Part shown: piece by piece, positions 1-8,140 of the stretch | Layout: the number at the start of each line of letters is the position of its first letter | How positions within the stretch are numbered: the stretch's first letter is position 1 | Assembly: GCF_034439435.1 (NCBI RefSeq) | Contig: NZ_JAPCKJ010000002.1 | Coordinates: 186,001 to 250,000, forward strand | Origin: Sarcina sp034439435 | Lineage (GTDB): Bacteria > Bacillota > Clostridia > Clostridiales > Clostridiaceae | Length of the DNA: 64,000 nt | Reading direction: 5' to 3' | Notes under the pieces: generated by a model | The model's database searches: none | What the model saw: the letters and a program-made list of their open reading frames with translations, nothing else | What the model was told of the DNA's origin: nothing | Translations under genes and position numbers: made by a program

Positions 1-127
1 CATAGTAATAGAGGTTATTGAAAGTAAAGAAAAAATATCTAAATTAATAGAAATTATTCAACCTATGATAGAAACAGGTACAATTACAGTTTTAGATAAT
101 GTACAAATAATTAGATTAAAAAAATAA
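1..127 (+). CDS. DUF190-family protein, 3' end only
   Basis: Forty-one codons are open from position 2 to a TAA at 125-127; the 5' part lies outside the window. The tail (IVIEVIESKEKI... GTITVLDNVQIIRL) matches the last beta-alpha-beta unit of DUF190 proteins, small PII-like proteins often encoded beside CrcB/Fluc fluoride channels. No channel gene is visible because the window starts here. The function of DUF190 proteins is poorly defined, and the call rests only on this C-terminal segment. Confidence 0.6.
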   Translation, partial: IVIEVIESKEKISKLIEIIQPMIETGTITVLDNVQIIRLKK

Positions 128-130
128 AAA

Positions 131-160
131 AACAGACCTACTAGTCTGTTTTTTTATTTT
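131..160. terminator. Bidirectional terminator between DUF190 and solute-binding protein genes
   Basis: The stem AACAGAC/GTCTGTT (131-137 with 144-150) has T-runs on the plus-strand side and A-runs on the other, so it can serve both convergent genes. The stop codon of the minus-strand gene (141-143) lies in the loop. Confidence 0.85.
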
Positions 161-1583
161 TCCATTCATTTAATTGTCTTTCTAATTCTTCTTTTACCTT
201 ATCTATTCCTGCACTTTTAAGCTTATTATTAAGCTTTTCAACATATTCTTCTGTATCAACTAATCCAGTATATAAACTTCTCTTAAACTCTTCAAGAACA
301 GTATTTACAGAATTAAACTCTACTTCTACATTACTAGAGTCAAATTCAAATCCTAAAGCTTGTGAAACCTCTGAGTTATTGTTAATACGTTCAAATTCTT
401 TCCATTTATCATCTGGTTCATCTTCTAAAACATATGTTATAAATAAGTTTCCTAAAGTATAATAGTCAACCATGTAATCTTTAGCCTTTTTTAATAGTCT
501 AATTTTATTATTAGAGATTTTTTCATAATGAACGCCCTCTATACCATAATTAATAAGATTCCTTAAATACTTATCTGTATTTAAAAGATTAAGAAATTCC
601 ATAGCTTTTTCAGGATTTTTTGAATTTTTAGATATAGCAATCATAGATCCATTAATTGAATCATTAGTTATATAACTTTCATAGATTGGAGTTACTACAA
701 CTTTTTCTCCACTTTTAGCTGACCATATTTTTTCAGCATAAGGTTGTCCATCAGCCTTAGTAACAAACTTATTAGCAGAAAAATCTCCTGTATTGCCAAG
801 TTTAGAATTAGTATATCCAAGTTCATTATATCTTCTCATAGTTTTTAGATTAGTTAACATTTCTTCTGTTTTAAATATGTTTGCCACATCAAAATTATTA
901 CTTCTTAATGAAATTCCTAAACCTGGAGCCAATTCATCCCATATCATTGGTACTGAATAGCTATTATCTACATAAAAAGGTATAACCCCATCTTCATTTT
1001 CTTTAATTAATTTAAGCCAAGGCTCTAAATCTTCCAATGTCCTTAGTTCTTTATAAGGGATATTGTATTTATCTACATATTCCTTTGAAAATACCCACAT
1101 AGGCATATTGGCTATTTCTTTTTGATTTGGAACAGCATATACTCCCCCATCAACCTCAGTACCTTTCCAAAACTTTTCGTCTATTTCCTTATATACATCT
1201 TTTCCATACTGCTCTAATAGGGAGTTTAATTTAATAAAGTTGCCTTCTTTAACATTAGGTAGGTAGTCATTTGCCCATGATGATGTAAATACAAGATCAA
1301 ATTTTTCCCCTTCTTTTGTTTTATTATTCATAACCTTTGTAAAATCAACATAATCTATAAATCTAATGTCAATAGTTGCATTTATTTTGTCAATTAAATA
1401 CTTATTTACTTCTTTTTCAACTATATCCATATCATCTGGCTCTATGCCTATGGTATACCAAACTAATTCAGTATTTTCAAAATCACTAGTATATTTTCCA
1501 TTCTTTATAAGATTAAACATTATTAAAAATATCATAAGTATTAAACCTATAATAATCAAAACCGATCTCTCTACCTTAACCAC
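141..1583 (-). CDS. Extracellular solute-binding protein with DUF3502 C-terminus, membrane-anchored
   Basis: A 480-residue protein with the fold pattern of family 1 (sugar/oligosaccharide) ABC solute-binding proteins. The last ~70 residues (from ALGFEFDSSNVEVEF to the C-terminal LNEWK) match DUF3502, which ends many Firmicute solute-binding proteins. The N-terminus is one hydrophobic helix (about residues 8-25) without a lipobox cysteine, so it looks like an uncleaved signal anchor rather than a lipoprotein. It starts with GTG at 1581-1583 behind a strong GGAGGGGGA. No permease or ATPase gene is adjacent, so the transporter partner is elsewhere or absent. The substrate cannot be read from the sequence. 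Confidence 0.8.
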   Translation of the reverse strand: MVKVERSVLIIIGLILMIFLIMFNLIKNGKYTSDFENTELVWYTIGIEPDDMDIVEKEVNKYLIDKINATIDIRFIDYVDFTKVMNNKTKEGEKFDLVFTSSWANDYLPNVKEGNFIKLNSLLEQYGKDVYKEIDEKFWKGTEVDGGVYAVPNQKEIANMPMWVFSKEYVDKYNIPYKELRTLEDLEPWLKLIKENEDGVIPFYVDNSYSVPMIWDELAPGLGISLRSNNFDVANIFKTEEMLTNLKTMRRYNELGYTNSKLGNTGDFSANKFVTKADGQPYAEKIWSAKSGEKVVVTPIYESYITNDSINGSMIAISKNSKNPEKAMEFLNLLNTDKYLRNLINYGIEGVHYEKISNNKIRLLKKAKDYMVDYYTLGNLFITYVLEDEPDDKWKEFERINNNSEVSQALGFEFDSSNVEVEFNSVNTVLEEFKRSLYTGLVDTEEYVEKLNNKLKSAGIDKVKEELERQLNEWKNKKTD

Positions 1584-1750
1584 TCTTCCCCCTCCATTTT
1601 CTACTACAAATATATTATATTTATTTTTTATAATTCTTTAAATGAATATTTTTTATATAATCTTACTTTTTTTTATAAACTTATTCTTATCTTTACTAGA
1701 CTTATTAAACTTTTAGTAATAAAATAAATTTATTATGGAGGTGACCATTT

Positions 1751-2296
1751 ATGATTATTCAAAACATAGATATAAATATACTTTATTGGATCCAAAATAA
1801 TATTCAAAATAGCTTTCTAAATCCTATAATGATTTTTTTTACTTCATTAGGTAACTTAGGCCTTATATGGATTGCAATAAGTATATTATTAATATTATCA
1901 AAGAAGTATAGAAAAATTGTTTTTTTAACTTTAGCAGCTCTAATTGTAAATACAATTCTTGGTGAAGGAATACTTAAACATATTATAGAAAGACCTAGAC
2001 CATTTACTACTTATCCTGATTTACATATAATAATTCCAAAACCAACAAGCTATTCCATGCCATCTGGACATGCCTCTGCATCATTTGCTGCAGCTTTTAT
2101 GCTTGCTTATTCATTTAAGAATTTAAAAGTATACATCTACTTATTAGCTTCACTTATAGCTTTTTCTAGAGTGTACTTACTAGTTCATTATCCAAGTGAT
2201 GTATTATCAGGTGTTTTATTAGGATATATAAGCTTTTTAATTGTTATAAAAACTTATAACTTTATAAAATCTAAAAAAAAATCAAAAGAGTCCTAA
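1751..2296 (+). CDS. PAP2-family membrane phosphatase (undecaprenyl-diphosphatase / lipid phosphatase type)
   Basis: A 181-residue membrane protein with the three PAP2 phosphatase motifs in order: KHIIERPRP, PSGHASAS and SRVYLLVHYPSDVLSG. These carry the catalytic histidines and the phosphate-binding Lys/Arg. Several hydrophobic helices surround them, as in BcrC/PgpB-type enzymes that dephosphorylate undecaprenyl pyrophosphate or other lipid phosphates at the outer face of the membrane. GGAGGTGA lies 7 nt before the ATG. The exact substrate is uncertain. The gene stands alone and its stop lies inside the terminator hairpin shared with the next, convergent gene. Confidence 0.85.
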   Translation: MIIQNIDINILYWIQNNIQNSFLNPIMIFFTSLGNLGLIWIAISILLILSKKYRKIVFLTLAALIVNTILGEGILKHIIERPRPFTTYPDLHIIIPKPTSYSMPSGHASASFAAAFMLAYSFKNLKVYIYLLASLIAFSRVYLLVHYPSDVLSGVLLGYISFLIVIKTYNFIKSKKKSKES

Positions 2297-2316
2297 GTTG
2301 ACTCTTTTGATTTTTT
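2281..2316. terminator. Bidirectional terminator containing both stop codons
   Basis: A perfect 12-bp stem ATCAAAAGAGTC/GACTCTTTTGAT (2281-2292 and 2300-2311) has an A-run before it and a T-run after it. The stops of the PAP2 gene (2294-2296) and of the convergent gene (2293-2295) overlap within its 7-nt loop. Confidence 0.9.
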
Positions 2317-3381
2317 CTTTATTTTAGATATTAACTTTTCATAATATTTTATGCTATTTTTTAATGTCGTTACTGCATATTTTTCATTTTCTCCGGTGCT
2401 TGTCTCTCCTGTTAAGATGAACCCTGTTACTCCACATCTCATTAAATGATATATATCGCTTAATTCATTTATAGTAGGCTTACTTTTATTACTTCTAGAA
2501 ATAGAACTAAGTACATTAGTTGCCACTATTATTGATTTATTCTGATTCTTTAAAAGATAAACTATCTTTTCTTGTGCTATAGGAACATTTATTATTCCTA
2601 CTTCAGCAGATAAATCTCCTCTGGCTATAACTATTCCATCTAGTTCCTTTGCTATTGCCTTTATATTATCTACTCCTTCTGAAGTTTCAATTTTACCCCA
2701 AAGTTTTGGTATGACTTGATTTGCTTTTATACTTTTAAAAACACTATTTTTAAACTCTTTACATTCTTCTACATATGAACAATAAGAATATGCTATAATA
2801 TCTACCTTATTATCTATAGCAAATTTAATATCTTCCAAATCCTTAGGTGCCATTCCCCAATTTTTTCTATCCAGCTTAGGAAGATTACATCCTTTTTCTT
2901 TTCTAACAACACCTCCAAGTTTAACCTTAGTTTTTATGAGCCCATTATTATTATTTATAACTTCAAACTCCATTGTGGCATCTTTCATATATATTTTTTT
3001 AAAATTATTATTATAAATAAATTTATTTTTTATGTTTAAAGGTATCAATTTTGTTTTATCAATATTTTCTAAATAAAGCTCATAAGTTTCTTCTGAACAA
3101 AAATAAATAATATCATTTATATTCACTTTAAATGTGCCACAAATGTTATTAGATACCCTAATTTTATTTCCTTGCAGGTCTAAAAGAATTTTTATACCTT
3201 TATATTTATCTCGTATGTAATTGATGCAAACCTCTATGTCTTCATGCTTTCCATGAGAGAGATTCATTCTAATTATATTACCTCCACTTTTAACTATATT
3301 ATCTATTTTATTCAAGATTTCTTTTTTGCTCTGTTCGTTTTTATTAATAAATCTAGTATTAATACTGCCTACAATGTCCAT
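2293..3381 (-). CDS. Pyruvate kinase-like protein lacking the C-terminal domain
   Basis: About 362 residues covering only the TIM barrel and inserted B domain of pyruvate kinase; normal bacterial enzymes are about 470-590 residues. Conserved elements are RMNLSHG, the Asp of LDLQGNKIR, GCNLP, the catalytic-lysine region WGKIETSEGV, the metal-site region VIARGDLSAEVG, and TGETSTG. The usual KGPEIR is altered to QGNKIR and the allosteric C-terminal domain is missing. It may be an active unregulated kinase or a paralogue with another PEP-related role. GGAGGGAATT supports the ATG at 3379-3381; the upstream in-frame ATG at 3391-3393 lies 5' of that site. Confidence 0.75.
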   Translation of the reverse strand: MDIVGSINTRFINKNEQSKKEILNKIDNIVKSGGNIIRMNLSHGKHEDIEVCINYIRDKYKGIKILLDLQGNKIRVSNNICGTFKVNINDIIYFCSEETYELYLENIDKTKLIPLNIKNKFIYNNNFKKIYMKDATMEFEVINNNNGLIKTKVKLGGVVRKEKGCNLPKLDRKNWGMAPKDLEDIKFAIDNKVDIIAYSYCSYVEECKEFKNSVFKSIKANQVIPKLWGKIETSEGVDNIKAIAKELDGIVIARGDLSAEVGIINVPIAQEKIVYLLKNQNKSIIVATNVLSSISRSNKSKPTINELSDIYHLMRCGVTGFILTGETSTGENEKYAVTTLKNSIKYYEKLISKIKKKSKEST

Positions 3382-3493
3382 AATTCCCTCCATAAATATT
3401 GCTATTCAATGATATATATGCATAAAAGTTAATAAATATTATTTTCATATATTAACAATTAAAAATAACTTAACATAATATATTTCATAAAAT

Positions 3494-3521
3494 AAAAAGG
3501 ACTAAAAAAACTAGTCCTTTT
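3494..3521 (-). terminator. Terminator of the 146-residue protein gene
   Basis: Stem AAAAGGACTA/TAGTCCTTTT with an 8-nt loop. Read on the minus strand it is followed by TTTTTATTTTA. Confidence 0.75.
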
Positions 3522-3580
3522 GAAGTAAATAATATAAAATTAAATGCTATAATACCACATTCTACAATAAATTAAATTAC

Positions 3581-4021
3581 TTAACTTACTTCCTTAATTA
3601 TTTTATATAAAGCATCTTTTAACTTTTCTTGATCTATATTCTTAAATTCCTCATCACTTATATTTATAATTAAACACAAAGACTCTAAGTTTTTAACTAA
3701 GTACAGTCCTTTTCCACTTTTAATACATATTTGAGCTAATTCTAGATAATCTATTATATCCTCTAAGGTTAAAGATACTACTCTTCTAAGAACTTGGTTA
3801 TCACCTAAAATCTCTATTTTTTTCTCATTTCCTAACTCCTTTGTTATTCTTACAAAGATATCTGCTTTTGTACTGTTAGATAATAATACTTTTTTAAAAA
3901 AACTTTCTCCTAAACAACCTTCTTCATTAAAACAATCTATAGTTAGATTACCTTCTTCTTTTAGTTTTCTGATTAAAAATTCTCTTAAATAGGAGTCATT
4001 TATATCTAATGCATATTTCAT
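3581..4021 (-). CDS. Small protein of unknown function, perhaps a degenerate amidase_3-like domain
   Basis: AAGGAGGTGC directly precedes the ATG at 4019-4021, giving 146 residues (MKYALDINDSYL...); a longer in-frame start at 4051 lacks this support. I do not recognise the protein firmly. The stretch KADIFVRI and the C-terminal GLYLVKNLESLCLIINIS, followed by a short helix, resemble the core strands of N-acetylmuramoyl-L-alanine amidase (amidase_3). The metal-binding His and Glu residues of that family are not present, and there is no signal peptide. If the likeness is real it is a non-catalytic, cytoplasmic derivative. Confidence 0.45.
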   Translation of the reverse strand: MKYALDINDSYLREFLIRKLKEEGNLTIDCFNEEGCLGESFFKKVLLSNSTKADIFVRITKELGNEKKIEILGDNQVLRRVVSLTLEDIIDYLELAQICIKSGKGLYLVKNLESLCLIINISDEEFKNIDQEKLKDALYKIIKEVS

Positions 4022-4135
4022 TATAAAGCACCTCCTTATTTTTAATGTCAATTGTAATATATATTATTCATTTTATTGAAAAAAGTTCTACCCCAAACAT
4101 AACTTTCATAAATTAAACTGGAGGAGGTGATAAAA

Positions 4136-4609
4136 TTGATAAAAAAATTTGCTACCATATTTATAATAATTCTATGCTTTTCCTTGGCTTTAATCTCATG
4201 TTCTAAAGCTGATATATTCACTAAGGAAAAACCTTCTTTAAATTACCATACTAAAAATCTTAGTGAAATAGCCTCTAAAGATAATGTGAAAATTAGAATA
4301 TTAGATATGAATATTTATAGTGAAGTTGTTGTTGAGAATGAAGATGCAAGAATTGTAGAGGACTTACTTAAAAGTTTAAAAGATTCTAACTTTATACAAG
4401 AAGAACCTTTACCTACTAAGCCTCTTTATAAGTTTTTTATTGATTTAGACTCAATTAAATATGTAATAGATATTTATGGAGATGATATAGTAACACTTTA
4501 TCCTTGGGATAGTGATATAAGTAAGGATTATATAAGTTTAAAAGATACGCCTAACGCTTTTAAGCTTGAACCCTTTTGCCAATATATTTTTAATAAAAAA
4601 CAACAATGA
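4136..4609 (+). CDS. Putative lipoprotein of unknown function
   Basis: GGAGGAGGTG at 4120-4129 precedes a TTG at 4136-4138, the probable start; the in-frame GTG at 4127 is part of the Shine-Dalgarno itself. The product is 157 residues. It opens with two lysines, a hydrophobic core and a lipobox LISC (Cys22), so it should be a surface lipoprotein. The mature part is acidic and strand-rich, with no family I recognise. It is monocistronic and ends in a terminator shared with the folate operon. Confidence 0.7.
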   Translation: MIKKFATIFIIILCFSLALISCSKADIFTKEKPSLNYHTKNLSEIASKDNVKIRILDMNIYSEVVVENEDARIVEDLLKSLKDSNFIQEEPLPTKPLYKFFIDLDSIKYVIDIYGDDIVTLYPWDSDISKDYISLKDTPNAFKLEPFCQYIFNKKQQ

Positions 4610-4635
4610 AAAGAGCTAAAAATAGCTCTTTTCAT
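4606..4635. terminator. Bidirectional terminator, lipoprotein gene / folate operon
   Basis: A perfect 13-bp stem ATGAAAAGAGCTA/TAGCTCTTTTCAT with an AAAA loop overlaps the lipoprotein stop and touches the folBK stop. Confidence 0.9.
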
Positions 4636-5447
4636 TATTTTAATTCCTCTAACAATTCAAATACACGCTTTTTATATAGTGGATGAATTTTATAAGGAGC
4701 GATTTCATTTAAAGGTTCTAAAACAAAACTTCTTTGATGCATTCTAGGATGTGGAAGAACAATCTCCTCATCCTCACTTATTAAATCATTAAAAAATATA
4801 ACATCTAAGTCTATAGTTCTAGGTCCCCATTTAATTGTTCTTTCTCTTTTAAGCTTCTCTTCTATTCCTAATAAGAACTTTATCAATTCCTTAGGATTTA
4901 AAAGAGTTTTTATAATGCAAGCTCCATTTAAGAATTCATCTTGTTCAGTGTATCCCCAGGGCTCAGTCTTAATTAAGGATGATTTTTTTACAACCTCAGT
5001 GTGGTATGCTTTATCTATCTCATTTAAAGCCTCTTCTATATAGTATTCTTTATCTCCCATATTTGAACCATAAGAAAGATATGCCTCGTTCCACTGTCTT
5101 TCTATTTCTATAAACACAGTATCTAAACTTCTTAATATAGGTGCCCAAGGTTTTTTTAAAGTAACTTTAACCTTCTTTACTAAAGAATATTCTAATAATA
5201 TAAACTCACAAATTTTTTCAGCAGTAGTTTCTATTAAATCATAACTTTGTTTCTTAAATTCTTCTTCAACCTTATGTGCAAGCTCTCCGTAATGAACAGA
5301 TTTGCTTAAATCTCCAGTTATACCGGCTTCTCTAGTATCTAAAGAAAGTTCTATACTTAAGATAAACTTTTGTCCTAATCTCTTTTCCTCTTCAAAAACA
5401 CCGTGATTACCAAAAACCTCAAAATCTTTAATAATAATCTTATCCAT
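4635..5447 (-). CDS. folBK: Bifunctional dihydroneopterin aldolase / HPPK (FolB-FolK fusion)
   Basis: A 270-residue fusion. Residues 1-~115 are dihydroneopterin aldolase (IIIKDFEVFGNHGVFEEE, with VHYGEL and VTLKKPWAPI). Residues ~120-270 are 6-hydroxymethyl-7,8-dihydropterin pyrophosphokinase (LSYGSNMGDKEYYI, EPWGYTEQDEFLNG, WGPRTIDLDVIFF, LPHPRMHQRSFVL). Together they convert dihydroneopterin to hydroxymethyl-dihydropterin and pyrophosphorylate it for FolP. It is the last gene of the folate operon, 12 nt after folP. Fusions of neighbouring folate enzymes are common in Firmicutes. Confidence 0.95.
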   Translation of the reverse strand: MDKIIIKDFEVFGNHGVFEEEKRLGQKFILSIELSLDTREAGITGDLSKSVHYGELAHKVEEEFKKQSYDLIETTAEKICEFILLEYSLVKKVKVTLKKPWAPILRSLDTVFIEIERQWNEAYLSYGSNMGDKEYYIEEALNEIDKAYHTEVVKKSSLIKTEPWGYTEQDEFLNGACIIKTLLNPKELIKFLLGIEEKLKRERTIKWGPRTIDLDVIFFNDLISEDEEIVLPHPRMHQRSFVLEPLNEIAPYKIHPLYKKRVFELLEELK

Positions 5448-5459
5448 GCAATTTAACTC

Positions 5460-6269
5460 CTATCTTCTCACCATAGCATCAGTCATAAGAGCAGTTCTTT
5501 TATTCACTAGCACATCATGAATTCTTACAAACTCACAGCCCTTAATTATTCCAAGAGTAGTTGTAGCTAAGGTTCCCTCAACTCTTTCATTTGCGGGAAG
5601 GTTTAGAGCAGTTCCTATTACTGACTTTCTTGATGTTCCTAGTAAAACTGGATAATCCATAGTACAGAATTCATCTAGTCTATTTAGCACTTCTAAATTT
5701 TGTTCATAGTCCTTTGCAAAACCTACACCTGGATCTAAAATTATATTTTCTTTTTTAACTCCTGCTTCTAAAGCTATATTTATGCTTTCTTCCATATCAG
5801 CTTTCATAGTTTCTATTATATCGTCTCCATACTCATTGTCATTTCTATTGTGCATTAAACAACAAGGTACTCCATATTTTGCTGCAACTGTAGCCATATA
5901 TTTGTCTTTTTTAAATCCCCAAACATCATTTATTAAATTTGCACCTGCCTTTATTGCTTCTTCTGCAACCTTACTCTTATATGTATCAACTGATATAGGT
6001 ATATCAAACTTTTCTCTTAAAGCGTTTATTATAGGAATTACTCTATTTAACTCCTCCTCTTCGCCTACTGGTGTATGGGTTGGTCTTGTTGACTCTCCTC
6101 CAATATCTATTATGTCTACACCCTCTTCAATCATTTTCTCAGCTTGTTTTAATGCTAATTCAATATCATTAAACTTTCCACCATCTGAAAATGAATCTGG
6201 AGTTACATTTAAAATCCCCATTATGTATGTTCTTTTACCTATTTCAAATTCTTTATTTCCTATTTTCAT
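5460..6269 (-). CDS. folP: Dihydropteroate synthase
   Basis: A 269-residue TIM-barrel protein with the two DHPS signatures, GILNVTPDSFSDGG and DIGGESTRPTHTPVG, plus DPGVGFAKDYEQN and the C-terminal RIHDV. It condenses the pterin pyrophosphate from FolK with p-aminobenzoate and is the sulfonamide target. GGGGGAAG precedes the ATG. It sits between the HD hydrolase and folBK in one operon. Confidence 0.97.
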   Translation of the reverse strand: MKIGNKEFEIGKRTYIMGILNVTPDSFSDGGKFNDIELALKQAEKMIEEGVDIIDIGGESTRPTHTPVGEEEELNRVIPIINALREKFDIPISVDTYKSKVAEEAIKAGANLINDVWGFKKDKYMATVAAKYGVPCCLMHNRNDNEYGDDIIETMKADMEESINIALEAGVKKENIILDPGVGFAKDYEQNLEVLNRLDEFCTMDYPVLLGTSRKSVIGTALNLPANERVEGTLATTTLGIIKGCEFVRIHDVLVNKRTALMTDAMVRR

Positions 6270-6281
6270 AAAACTTCCCCC

Positions 6282-6755
6282 TTAAACAAATATGTCTAAA
6301 TTCTTTTTCTCTTTGTCCCATTTACAAAGCTTCTCAGCTTTACATAAAAAGCAACTTCTTGATCTTTTATCCGCTAGATATATTATTTTATCTAATCCTT
6401 TGGCCTCTTTATTTCTATGATTTAAAATTCCATTTAAAATAATTTCTATTTCATTTTCATTAAAATCACATTCTTTTAAAATATCTAAACTTAATTTATA
6501 AGAAGCCTTATTATGCTTTTCTCCACCTTCATATTCTACCCATCTTCCAATGTCATGAAGAAGACCAATTGCATATATAATTTCCTTAGAGACCTCTAAC
6601 TTTTCTTCTAAAACCATTATGTATGCAATTCTTGATACATCTAAAAAATGTTCTAAGTTATGCTTACAAAAAATTCTATCTTTTTCGCAAAAAGAATTCT
6701 TTTTTAAATATTCTTTATACTTATCATTATTAAGTACTTTATTTACTCTTTCCAT
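6282..6755 (-). CDS. HD-domain phosphohydrolase inside the folate operon
   Basis: A 157-residue protein with the HD-superfamily ligand set: His32 and His36 (KHNLEHFLDV), His67-Asp68 (LLHDIGRW), His113 (NHRNKE) and Asp129 (YLADKRS). This predicts a metal-dependent phosphohydrolase. A short C-terminal cysteine group (Cys135, 138, 144: SCFLCKAEKLC) could hold another metal. It lies between folE and folP with short gaps and its own GAGGTG site. The operon has no Nudix or alkaline-phosphatase gene for removing phosphates from dihydroneopterin triphosphate, so this protein is the natural candidate. That role is inference. Confidence 0.75.
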   Translation of the reverse strand: MERVNKVLNNDKYKEYLKKNSFCEKDRIFCKHNLEHFLDVSRIAYIMVLEEKLEVSKEIIYAIGLLHDIGRWVEYEGGEKHNKASYKLSLDILKECDFNENEIEIILNGILNHRNKEAKGLDKIIYLADKRSRSCFLCKAEKLCKWDKEKKNLDIFV

Positions 6756-6780
6756 AATTCACACCTCGAACAACAGTTAT

Positions 6781-7338
6781 CTACATGGAAATCATTCTAA
6801 ATACATCATTTTTCAAATTCTCATCCTCTAAGAATCTTCCTCTATAAGTAGTCGTTACAGTTTTTGCACCTGGTTTTTTAACCCCTCTCATGGTCATACA
6901 CATATGCTCTCCTTCAACAACCACCATTGCCCCTTTAGCATCTAAGTACTCCATTAATGCATCAGCAATTTCCTTTGTAAGTCTTTCCTGAAGTTGTGGT
7001 TTTTTTGAATAAACCTCTACGCATCTAGCAAGTTTAGACAATCCAACAACTCTCCCATTTGGTATATATGCTATATGAACCTTTCCATAAAAAGGAACTA
7101 AATGATGTTCACACATTGAATGAAAAGTTATATCTTTTTCTAGAACTAAGTCATTACTATCAACTTCAAAGGTTTTACTTAAATGTTCCTTTGCATCCAT
7201 ACCTATTCCTGAAAATATTTCCTCATACATTCTTGCAATTCTATCTGGAGTTTCTAATAATCCTTCTCTATTAACATCTTCTCCTATTGCTTCAAGTATT
7301 AATTTCATTCCTTCTCTTATTTTATCTTTATTAATCAT
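6781..7338 (-). CDS. folE: GTP cyclohydrolase I (FolE, type IA)
   Basis: A 185-residue enzyme with the zinc ligands in CEHHLVPF and MCMTMRGVKKPG, and the pterin-site ERLTKEIADAL region. It converts GTP to 7,8-dihydroneopterin triphosphate, the first pterin step. AAGGAGGGC precedes the ATG. The start overlaps the pabC stop by 8 nt, implying translational coupling. Confidence 0.97.
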   Translation of the reverse strand: MINKDKIREGMKLILEAIGEDVNREGLLETPDRIARMYEEIFSGIGMDAKEHLSKTFEVDSNDLVLEKDITFHSMCEHHLVPFYGKVHIAYIPNGRVVGLSKLARCVEVYSKKPQLQERLTKEIADALMEYLDAKGAMVVVEGEHMCMTMRGVKKPGAKTVTTTYRGRFLEDENLKNDVFRMISM

Positions 7339-8134
7339 TTTGCCCTCCTTCTAAAAAGCTTCTAATAGAATTATCGTATTTCTTTTTTATCTCTTCTATT
7401 AAGTCTTTTTCCCCAAAAAATTCATCTTCAAATTGTCTTACTTTCATTATTCCTAGAAGGGAATTACTTATGAAAATCCCTTCACTATTTCTTAAGTCAT
7501 CTATAGTATAACTTCCTTCTTCAACTAAGAAATTCTTTTCTATCCATTTTCTAATTATACCATTTAAAAGACCACAACTCACCTTAGGGGTATGTATCTT
7601 ATTATCTTTTATAAAATATAAATTGCTAGTAGCCCCTTCTGTCAATTCTCCTCTTTCATTTAAAAATATTACTTCATCAAAGCCTTCATCCTTTGCTCTT
7701 TCCTTTTCCATAATATTTTCAATATAACATGTACTTTTTAAATAAGTTAATTTAGAAGTGCTGTTTCTTCTTACATCACTAAGCTTTAATGAAAAACCTC
7801 TATTATAGTCATCAGGACTATAAGTAATATTTCTAGTAGAATAAATTATATTTTTCTCAGTAACTGTTATTTTTAAAGCCTTATTATTTATTTTTTCATT
7901 TTTAATAAACTCTTTTAGATCTTCTTCATTAATATTAAAAGGAATTTCTAAAGCTTCACACCCCTCTTTTAATCTCTTTAGATGTTCCTTTAAAAATACC
8001 CCCTCTTTTAATACATGTATTGTTTCAAAAACTCCTCTGCCAAAAAAAACCGAAGAATCTATGTACACTAAATTTTCTTCTACCATATTATAATTTTTTT
8101 CATTTTTACCTATATAAATCACTTTATACCACAA
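7331..8134 (-). CDS. pabC: 4-amino-4-deoxychorismate lyase (PabC, PLP-dependent)
   Basis: A fold-type IV PLP enzyme (branched-chain aminotransferase/PabC family) with the family patterns FFGRGVFETI near the N-terminus, EVIFLNERGELTEGATSNLYF in the middle and GLLNGIIRKW. It releases pyruvate from aminodeoxychorismate to give p-aminobenzoate. Genes before and after are pabB and folE, fixing its role. The start is uncertain: the frame opens with TTG at 8132-8134, and a GTG at 8120-8122 is also possible; neither has ideal Shine-Dalgarno spacing. Confidence 0.88.
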   Translation of the reverse strand: MWYKVIYIGKNEKNYNMVEENLVYIDSSVFFGRGVFETIHVLKEGVFLKEHLKRLKEGCEALEIPFNINEEDLKEFIKNEKINNKALKITVTEKNIIYSTRNITYSPDDYNRGFSLKLSDVRRNSTSKLTYLKSTCYIENIMEKERAKDEGFDEVIFLNERGELTEGATSNLYFIKDNKIHTPKVSCGLLNGIIRKWIEKNFLVEEGSYTIDDLRNSEGIFISNSLLGIMKVRQFEDEFFGEKDLIEEIKKKYDNSIRSFLEGGQND

Positions 8135-8140
8135 CCTTAA

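Noticed and set aside
5782..6285. 167-codon plus-strand frame opposite folP
   Set aside because: Antisense shadow of a well-defined enzyme gene; Ser/Ile-rich translation without any motif or Shine-Dalgarno.
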